From Armatimonadota bacterium (lineage in GTDB: Bacteria; Armatimonadota; Fimbriimonadia; Fimbriimonadales; Fimbriimonadaceae): a DNA stretch of 64,000 bases. The notes under the pieces were generated by a model, which saw nothing but the letters and a program-made list of their open reading frames with translations, did not search any database and had not been told where the DNA came from. Within the stretch, counting starts at the first letter, position 1, and every line of letters starts with the position of its first letter. Made by a program: the position numbers and the translations under genes. Of this stretch, positions 58,568-64,000 are shown one piece after another. The stretch is from contig JAFDWU010000001.1 of the NCBI GenBank assembly GCA_018268315.1, positions 652,324 to 716,323 on the forward strand, read 5' to 3'.

Positions 58568-59221
58568 CTACCTGATGACATGGCTTTCGCCAAGCTCGCG
58601 AATAGGACCTACCAGCGCAGTGCTCGCCTTTATTTCCTCAAGCAGAGCCACCAAATCGTCTCCGATTCCGGCAAGCCGACGATCCAGTTCCCCAACCCTC
58701 AAGATCAACCAGTCGCCTGGCTCAGCATTACTTAGAAGCGCTCTGACCTCCTTAATCAGCAAGGGGTGCAAAGGCATCGACTTAAGGTGCTTTGCGTCGA
58801 TTTCACCCGCGCGATTGATTCCCCGCTCATCAGAGCGCACGTAGCGGAATTGCTCCTGGACAAAGGGCAAATAGTCGCCATCCATGCAGGCGGTGGACCA
58901 GCCGGGCAAAGCGAAACTCTCGGCCGACGTTCCAAAGATTTCGTCGAGCAAATCCTGGGTCATCTGAATGTCGGTCTGAACCATTTCCAAGGTCCAGTTC
59001 AGCAGTGAACCATGATCCGCAATCCCAAAGAGTGAGTGGTTACCGATCTCGTGGCCGCGTTCCGGCAGAGACCGCCAGGCTGCGGGATCATCGAAGAGTC
59101 GCGCTGGCGCGGGAAAGAAGCTTGCCCGCCAACCGCGACTTTCCATCAGGGACGCACAGCGCGCCAAATGCTCCGGATACCCCCCGTCAAAGCATATGCT
59201 CACCGCTACGTTCTTGCTCAA
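58568..59221 (-). CDS. NodB-like polysaccharide deacetylase, degenerate metal site
   Basis: A protein of 217 aa. The fold pattern of CE4 deacetylases is visible, but motif 1 reads I-C-F-D12-G13-G-Y instead of F-D-D-G, so the second Asp (metal ligand) is lost, and motif 2 reads G-N-H62-S-L-F-G66 where H-x-x-x-H is normal, so the second His is lost. The first Asp and first His remain. The enzyme may be inactive on metals or act by a different mechanism. No signal peptide is seen. It lies 33 bp upstream (minus strand) of the M3 peptidase gene. Confidence 0.75.
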   Translation of the reverse strand: MSKNVAVSICFDGGYPEHLARCASLMESRGWRASFFPAPARLFDDPAAWRSLPERGHEIGNHSLFGIADHGSLLNWTLEMVQTDIQMTQDLLDEIFGTSAESFALPGWSTACMDGDYLPFVQEQFRYVRSDERGINRAGEIDAKHLKSMPLHPLLIKEVRALLSNAEPGDWLILRVGELDRRLAGIGDDLVALLEEIKASTALVGPIRELGESHVIR

Positions 59222-59341
59222 CCTATTCGCGCCTATTTCACCAAAGGACGGTTCTACACGATACGTAGGTAGGACGTCCTAACGAAAAATTGATTTGATA
59301 GGCAAAACGAGCAGAACTTGGGCTCCTTTTTTGCGAATTTT

Positions 59342-59370
59342 TTGTCTTTGCTGATAGGGAATGGTAACAT
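59342..59370 (+). promoter_or_regulatory. Sigma70-type promoter of the low-complexity lipoprotein
   Basis: TTGTCT (59342-59347) and TAACAT (59365-59370) are 17 bp apart. The leader is ~50 nt and includes AGAGG 11 nt before the ATG. Confidence 0.55.
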
Positions 59371-59427
59371 TCGCCAAGTTTCCCGTACAAGAGCGGGGAC
59401 TACAACTTCTAAGAGGTGCAACAAAAA

Positions 59428-59766
59428 ATGAAGAAGCTTATTGGCTTGCTCGCAGCAAGCGTTATTTTCTCAGTCGTTCTCGTAGGCTGCAGCGGCGGAT
59501 CCGATGCTGGCACGACGACCACAACTGACACGAAGACCACTCCGGCTGGCGATACCAAGACCACCACGACCACCACTGACAACAAGATGGGTGGTACCCC
59601 GGCAGCTCCGGCTGGCGGCGATGCTAAGGGTGGCGCTCCGGCCGCTACCGCTGGTGGCGATGCTAAGGGTACTGCTCCGGCTGCTACCGCTGGCGACGCT
59701 AAGGGCGCTGCTCCGGCTCCGGGCGGAGATGCTAAGGGCGCTGGCACTGCTGGCGGCGGCAAGTAA
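59428..59766 (+). CDS. Low-complexity lipoprotein with GDAKG repeats
   Basis: About 112 aa from the ATG at 59428; a GTG 12 nt upstream is in frame. The lipobox is L-V-G-C near residue 20. The mature protein is a Thr/Asp/Lys-rich stretch (D-T-K-T-T) followed by four copies of a G-D-A-K-G unit separated by Ala/Pro-rich linkers (A-P-A-A-T-A-G). It is intrinsically disordered and has no recognisable domain. It could be a cell-surface spacer or cross-linked anchor. A perfect palindromic terminator follows. Confidence 0.75.
   Translation: MKKLIGLLAASVIFSVVLVGCSGGSDAGTTTTTDTKTTPAGDTKTTTTTTDNKMGGTPAAPAGGDAKGGAPAATAGGDAKGTAPAATAGDAKGAAPAPGGDAKGAGTAGGGK
59625..59740 (+). repeat. In-frame DNA repeats encoding G-D-A-K-G
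   Basis: The unit GGCGATGCTAAGGG or close variants recurs four times within the lipoprotein gene. Codons are mostly reused, suggesting recent slippage or duplication. Confidence 0.65.
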
Positions 59767-59791
59767 TCCGCTAGTCGGTTAAAGACAATTG

Positions 59792-59817
59792 AAAGGCAGG
59801 GCGATCGCCCTGCCTTT
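59792..59817. terminator. Bidirectional terminator, perfect palindrome
   Basis: A 26-nt perfect palindrome (AAAGGCAGGGCGAT with its complement) followed by TTCT. It sits between the convergent lipoprotein and TamB-like genes and serves both. It contains GCGATCGC. Confidence 0.85.
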
Positions 59818-59824
59818 TCTCATT

Positions 59825-62800
59825 TTAGTGTCTCGTACTCCACTCAACTGCGATCTTCCACGGCTTGTCCTGGTCCTGACCGATGCTTAATCGGAAGCGA
59901 TCCAGGTGGTTCTTCGAAAACGGGAGCCGGTAAACCAGACGGAAGTCGTAGCGCTGCTTCTCACCAAAGAGCGGCTGCGAAATCTGTCGGCGATAAGTGA
60001 GGAACAGCGTTGGACTTAGCGACTTCGCGGTGGAAACCGAGGCCTGCTCGAAAGTGTTGTACTCCAGGTTAAAGTAGTCCAGATTCAGGCCCTGCGCGAA
60101 ATGCCCCAGGAGCGGATCGAAGAAGGCAGGCAAGGCGTAGCTGGTGAGAGCGTCCCGAATCAGGCGCTGCGCTTCCGATTTATCGCTACCAACGGCATTG
60201 AGAATATCCGTTCTACCCAGAAGGGCAAGAATTCGGTCCTGGCTGAGATCACCTGGATCCGACGTTGCTACGAGATCTAGCGGCTTATCGCCAAGCAGAT
60301 CGCCGGTCACCTTCAAATTGATCGAATAGCGTTCGAGCTGAAGCTCATCTCCAAAGCGCGGCGCAGTAATTGCCGTTCGGCCCTCAAGCGAGAGATCAAG
60401 CCGTGCATCGGGGATCCCCGCTCGATCCACCGTGTAAGTTGCCGCGATGCTGCTGGGCCGCTCAATGCGTACCTTCGCCGCAGGCAGGGTAAGCGTTCCG
60501 CCCGTCACATCCATGTTGAATCGCAAATCCGGTTGGCTTAGCGAGCCTCGTAATATGCCCGAGCCCTCAACATCCAGCTGAGCAAGCGTGGTCGAGATTC
60601 GCGACTTCGGATCAACCGCGAGCTGAACGTTGAAGGTGGGATCGATAGCATATTGGGGTTGCTCGGCCGATTGCGTTGTCGACGAACCCAGAACCGCTTG
60701 CAGGGACTTTACGGATGCGCTGCCGGTGATCGCGGGATTGCGCAGACGGCCGCTCATCGCCAGGTCCGCGTTCAGCAAGCCGTTGTAGGCGCTGTCCTTC
60801 TTCTCATCGAACAGGAAGTTCTGAGCCTTCATGAACCCAACCACCGGCCTCCCCCACAGGTCGCCAGCAGTGCCCTCGCCTATTTGATTCACCAAAGACT
60901 GGAAGTCGCTTAGCCTAACTGTCGCGTTCGCACTGAGGCTGCCCCCGAGGCTGCCCTTGGCGTCGCTCGTGAGTTCCAAAAGATCGTCTTTGAAGCTAAG
61001 CCGCGTGTTGAAATCCTGCAGCTTTGTGTTCCAGCCACTGAGGGCGAGTTGCTTGAGGTTCGCATCAATAATGCCGTGAGCGCTTAGATCGTTGATGTGG
61101 CCCGTTATCTCCACGTCTCCGGTGATTCTGCCGCTAACATTGGCTTTAAGCTGGGGGAAGTGAGCCAAGAGCGATTCCGGGTCTTGGTCGATCTTTAGAC
61201 TGGCAACAACTGGCTGATCTTCGGGAATACGAAGCGGTAAATCGAACGGAGCCTGGGCCTCAATGTCGCCCTGAATTCCTTGATAAACCAGTTTGCCGCT
61301 TGCCTCGATTCCTCCCTCAAGCTTGCCGCCAGCGCCAATATGGCTGCGGCGAATTCTGATGGAATCAAGCAGCATGCTGAAGTCTTCCGCCCCGGTTATC
61401 GAAAGACGGTCCGTCTTGGCGGAAGCGCGAATATCCGGTTCGCTGGTCGTTCCCCCTGCGGCAAAGTCCACCGTCGAGGTCCCATTAACCTGGGCCAATC
61501 GATCGTCAAATACGGCAAGCTTGGCTGGCTCGAAATCCGTGATCGAACCTTCAAGATTCATCGGGCCACCCTCCTGAACGCTGCCCTTTGCAACCGCCGT
61601 AGATTTCCCAAGCGTGAGCTTGGCTTCCTTCACGTCCCAAACCTTGTCATGGCGCGCCAACTTGGCTTCCAGTGATCCGAAATCTTGATCCTTTACCTTG
61701 AGCCCCTGGACCTCCAAGTGGTCAAGGCTGAAATCCTGCGCCTGAGAGTTTCCCTGAATACTGGCCGATGCGATCAGATTGCCGGCAACGCTGGCAAGCA
61801 GGTCTCGCTTGTCGAAAGTCAGCCCTTGCACTTTGCTTGCGGCATAAGAGGTTAGCTCGTTCAGCTGAATGTTGCGGGCGAAGAGCTTGCCGACGAATTG
61901 ACCGCTCTTAAGATCATATTTTAGATCGTTAGCTTGTATAAATCGCGCGTCTTGGTCGAGCTGACCGATTTCCACGTCGCCCGTCACCAGGTTGCCGTGC
62001 TGCGCAAGAGAGGCAAACCCGTTGCCGAGGCTAACCCCTTCTGCCTTAAACCCATCCAGCGATAAGTCGGCAGTCAGTCCCGCGACTGCCTTGTCCCGAT
62101 ACTCAAGCCCAATCTTGCCGCTGAAGAGGCCCTCGATCCCCTCCGCTCGAAGCTCAGGAATGAGTTGGCTGACCGGCACCTTGTTTGCGGTCATGGCCGC
62201 CGTGGCGCTTCCCGATTGCGTTCCGTAGGATGCCGTTCCCTCCAGGGTCCCCATGCCAACCAAGGCTCGTATTCCCGTGAAGGCCGCGATATGGTTCTGA
62301 AGGTCCAGATGGCCGCTGACATCATCCACAACCGTGTCCTTGTAGGCCACATGCGAGGCTTCAACATCGGCTTGGACTCGTGGTCTATCCAGCGTTCCCG
62401 AAAGAATGCCGTTGGTTAGGTTGCCGACGCCTGCCACATTGTCCTGGCCCAGCAGCTCGCCGAGATCAATGCCCTTCGCTTCGAACAAGCCATGCAGGCG
62501 TGAGTCCTTGAATTGGAGGCCACCAGCGCCGTGCAGCAGAGCCAGTCCGGCAACCGCTTCCACCCTGCTTGATTCAACCCCCGACCGCGTTGCCGATAAT
62601 GCAGCCACCATCAGCGGAAGCTCGACCGAGCCGATCTTGCCATCAACCATTTCCGCATTGCCGATCCACCGGGGTTCCTTGATCGTCCCAGCGATGCGGC
62701 CTTGCAGTGATAAACCACCCATTAAGCCGTCATCAAGCTTGTGCGCGTTGATGCCGGTGGCCTGCGCGTAACCCTCTAGATTTTGGCTCGTCAGGTTCAA

Positions 62801-64000
62801 TGATCCGGTGGCGACGGCGGTGGCGCCGTCAATGCTTCCCTCTGCGAAGGTTATGCTTAGCTGATCGCCCCGGAGTATCCCCCGTCCACGAACATCGGCC
62901 TTCCCTGAGAGCCGCTTGCTTGCGACCATCCCTGCGCCCGTCGCATCGAATGCGACCACCGGTTGCTTCGTGGTCCCGCTCAGGACTGCAATCCCGGATA
63001 GAGCCTCGTTCTTCAGGCTCACGGTCTTAGGAAGCTCGGTTGGAAGCTTGAACCCGTTACCCTTCGCATAGCCAACCAACCCGCCGCCCTTTTCACTAAC
63101 TGCCCCGGTGAACCGCCCAAGCGGCCCGGAAACCGCCACCGCAGTTGCCGAAACCCCCGTCTTATCAACCGCCAGCTGCCCTTCGGTTTCTCCAAACGTT
63201 TGCTTCCCGCGTGCCACATCACTTGCCTTAATGCGGCCCGCAACCTGCCAACGCTTTGAATCAAAGTTGGCACCGCCAACAAAGGCCACCCGTGAAAATC
63301 GGATGTCGTTCGGAACGATCTGTCTAAGTTCTTTGATTAAAGACTCTTTCTTTCCCCCGTCTAACTGGCCCCGCACGGCAAACCGCGGGCTGGTTATCCA
63401 GTTCGCGGCGATATCGAGTCGTCCGTTCATCGAGCCCCTGGCGTTTAAGTTCCCCGTTACTGCTCGGCCCCGTATGGCGCCGGTATAGTCCGCCTTGTCC
63501 AGGAATCGGCGACCGCCATCGGTCACATTCGCCAGGTTCGCCTCAACCGTGCCGAATGCCTGAGGCGCCGAGGTGATCTGAGCGGCCACAACACCTCGTA
63601 ACGATAGGTTTTCAGCATTAAACCTATCCAGATATTGGTTCTTCGTTTCAGGCGCGGTCCTTGCGTAAGCCAGCAAGCGCCTTCCATCGGGCGCTGCCAG
63701 CGAGCCGCGCACAACAACATTTCCTCGCATGCTCCAGACGGTTAGGTCGCAACTTCCCATCGTGGGCAGATTGCTCGCCGTGGAAGCCAGCCAGTCCCCC
63801 TTGCGGCCATCCACCACTAGGCGCGGAACAGCTGCTTCCTGCCGGAATCCATTTGCCAAGTCGTCCCGCCAGTGCAGGCGCGAGTTGACGACTTCCGCGT
63901 GAAACGGAGTATCGGAGGGTGGGCCCTTACGCTCCGGGATGGAGTCAATGAGGTTGATGTGGCCGGTTTTGCCCCTTACCACCCACGCTTCCAACCGGCT
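59825..64000 (-). CDS. TamB-like (DUF490) translocation/assembly module protein, partial
   Basis: The frame is open to the window edge, so the N-terminus (signal anchor) is missing; about 1391 residues are visible. They consist of long repetitive beta-strand units, the AsmA/TamB pattern, with many short G-x-L/V-x-G-x-V segments. The final ~330 residues form the DUF490/TamB_CTD: T-G-D-L-L-G-D-K-P-L-D-L-V near 1250, L-S-Q-D-R-I-L-A-L-L-G near 1275, and the terminal Y-R-L-P-F-S-K-N-H-L-D-R-F. TamB-type proteins span the periplasm as hydrophobic-grooved bridges for lipid transport or help outer-membrane protein assembly. The presence indicates a diderm cell. The neighbour TamA/BamA is not seen and would lie outside the window if linked. 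Confidence 0.9.
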   Translation of the reverse strand, partial: SRLEAWVVRGKTGHINLIDSIPERKGPPSDTPFHAEVVNSRLHWRDDLANGFRQEAAVPRLVVDGRKGDWLASTASNLPTMGSCDLTVWSMRGNVVVRGSLAAPDGRRLLAYARTAPETKNQYLDRFNAENLSLRGVVAAQITSAPQAFGTVEANLANVTDGGRRFLDKADYTGAIRGRAVTGNLNARGSMNGRLDIAANWITSPRFAVRGQLDGGKKESLIKELRQIVPNDIRFSRVAFVGGANFDSKRWQVAGRIKASDVARGKQTFGETEGQLAVDKTGVSATAVAVSGPLGRFTGAVSEKGGGLVGYAKGNGFKLPTELPKTVSLKNEALSGIAVLSGTTKQPVVAFDATGAGMVASKRLSGKADVRGRGILRGDQLSITFAEGSIDGATAVATGSLNLTSQNLEGYAQATGINAHKLDDGLMGGLSLQGRIAGTIKEPRWIGNAEMVDGKIGSVELPLMVAALSATRSGVESSRVEAVAGLALLHGAGGLQFKDSRLHGLFEAKGIDLGELLGQDNVAGVGNLTNGILSGTLDRPRVQADVEASHVAYKDTVVDDVSGHLDLQNHIAAFTGIRALVGMGTLEGTASYGTQSGSATAAMTANKVPVSQLIPELRAEGIEGLFSGKIGLEYRDKAVAGLTADLSLDGFKAEGVSLGNGFASLAQHGNLVTGDVEIGQLDQDARFIQANDLKYDLKSGQFVGKLFARNIQLNELTSYAASKVQGLTFDKRDLLASVAGNLIASASIQGNSQAQDFSLDHLEVQGLKVKDQDFGSLEAKLARHDKVWDVKEAKLTLGKSTAVAKGSVQEGGPMNLEGSITDFEPAKLAVFDDRLAQVNGTSTVDFAAGGTTSEPDIRASAKTDRLSITGAEDFSMLLDSIRIRRSHIGAGGKLEGGIEASGKLVYQGIQGDIEAQAPFDLPLRIPEDQPVVASLKIDQDPESLLAHFPQLKANVSGRITGDVEITGHINDLSAHGIIDANLKQLALSGWNTKLQDFNTRLSFKDDLLELTSDAKGSLGGSLSANATVRLSDFQSLVNQIGEGTAGDLWGRPVVGFMKAQNFLFDEKKDSAYNGLLNADLAMSGRLRNPAITGSASVKSLQAVLGSSTTQSAEQPQYAIDPTFNVQLAVDPKSRISTTLAQLDVEGSGILRGSLSQPDLRFNMDVTGGTLTLPAAKVRIERPSSIAATYTVDRAGIPDARLDLSLEGRTAITAPRFGDELQLERYSINLKVTGDLLGDKPLDLVATSDPGDLSQDRILALLGRTDILNAVGSDKSEAQRLIRDALTSYALPAFFDPLLGHFAQGLNLDYFNLEYNTFEQASVSTAKSLSPTLFLTYRRQISQPLFGEKQRYDFRLVYRLPFSKNHLDRFRLSIGQDQDKPWKIAVEWSTRH

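Noticed and set aside
59409-59762. 117-codon minus-strand frame opposite the GDAKG lipoprotein
   Set aside because: Low-complexity Val/Pro/Ala product created by reading the repeat backwards.
1-64000. CRISPR arrays, rRNA genes, insertion sequences with transposase
   Set aside because: None seen on reading both strands: no regularly spaced repeats, no rRNA-like segments and no transposase-like frames.

Overview
This window is a chromosomal segment of a diderm bacterium with roughly 55-60% GC. Evidence for an outer membrane is a giant TamB-like protein at the right edge, many lipobox signal peptides and a Tat-exported M23 endopeptidase. The mix of housekeeping genes, sedolisin-like lipoproteins, a short PheT without the EMAP/OB domain, and many start codons lying 5-9 nt after a TANNNT hexamer (leaderless style, as in Deinococcus and Actinobacteria) would fit Armatimonadota (Fimbriimonas-like). 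That placement is an inference and is not proven by any marker here.

Layout. 1-8.4 kb: the 3' end of lepA, trmO, a methyltransferase, a DinB-like protein, an island of small toxin-antitoxin-like genes (an unlisted 56-aa HicB-like gene plus a ribbon-helix-helix/RelE-like pair with palindromic operators), an EamA permease, acnA and a membrane class III nucleotide cyclase. 8.4-25.9 kb: pheST, two divergent multi-spanning membrane proteins, a pair of TlpA-like thioredoxins, tgt (lacking its zinc cysteines), a DUF4143 ATPase, pterin dehydratase, a PQQ-propeller/dprA/nagA operon, a polysaccharide deacetylase, a VOC protein with metK, and gyrB. 26-33 kb: two tandem sedolisin (S53) lipoproteins, each with its own promoter, structured leader and terminator, followed by the Hen1-Pnkp RNA-repair operon. 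33-38.4 kb: secreted or envelope proteins (SGNH hydrolase, M23 peptidase, an M13 peptidase homologue that has lost its HExxH site), a MITE-like repeat and tRNA-Gln. 38.5-44.9 kb: a MacA/MacB-like adaptor and permease without an ATPase, a fused MFS/spermidine synthase-like protein, and a non-canonical NRAMP transporter.

44.9-47.5 kb is the most unusual part. Two genes of visibly lower GC lie directly downstream of the 3' end of tRNA-Ser(GCT). They encode a nucleotidyltransferase and a methyltransferase fused to a putative phospholipase-D-like domain. They are bounded by a near-identical ~21-bp direct repeat that includes the tRNA 3' end. This is the geometry of a tRNA-integrated mini-island, but no integrase is present. 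It is the best candidate for an undescribed system.

47.5-64 kb: a HIT protein, lipoproteins, Tag glycosylase, an HD hydrolase, the methionine-salvage genes mtnB-mtnD-mtnC with a divergent aminotransferase (likely the last step of the same pathway), leaderless lipA, a CXXCH/DUF2231 membrane protein, an M3 peptidase, a degenerate polysaccharide deacetylase, a low-complexity lipoprotein and the TamB-like protein.

All calls come from reading the sequence and family knowledge; no database search was run.
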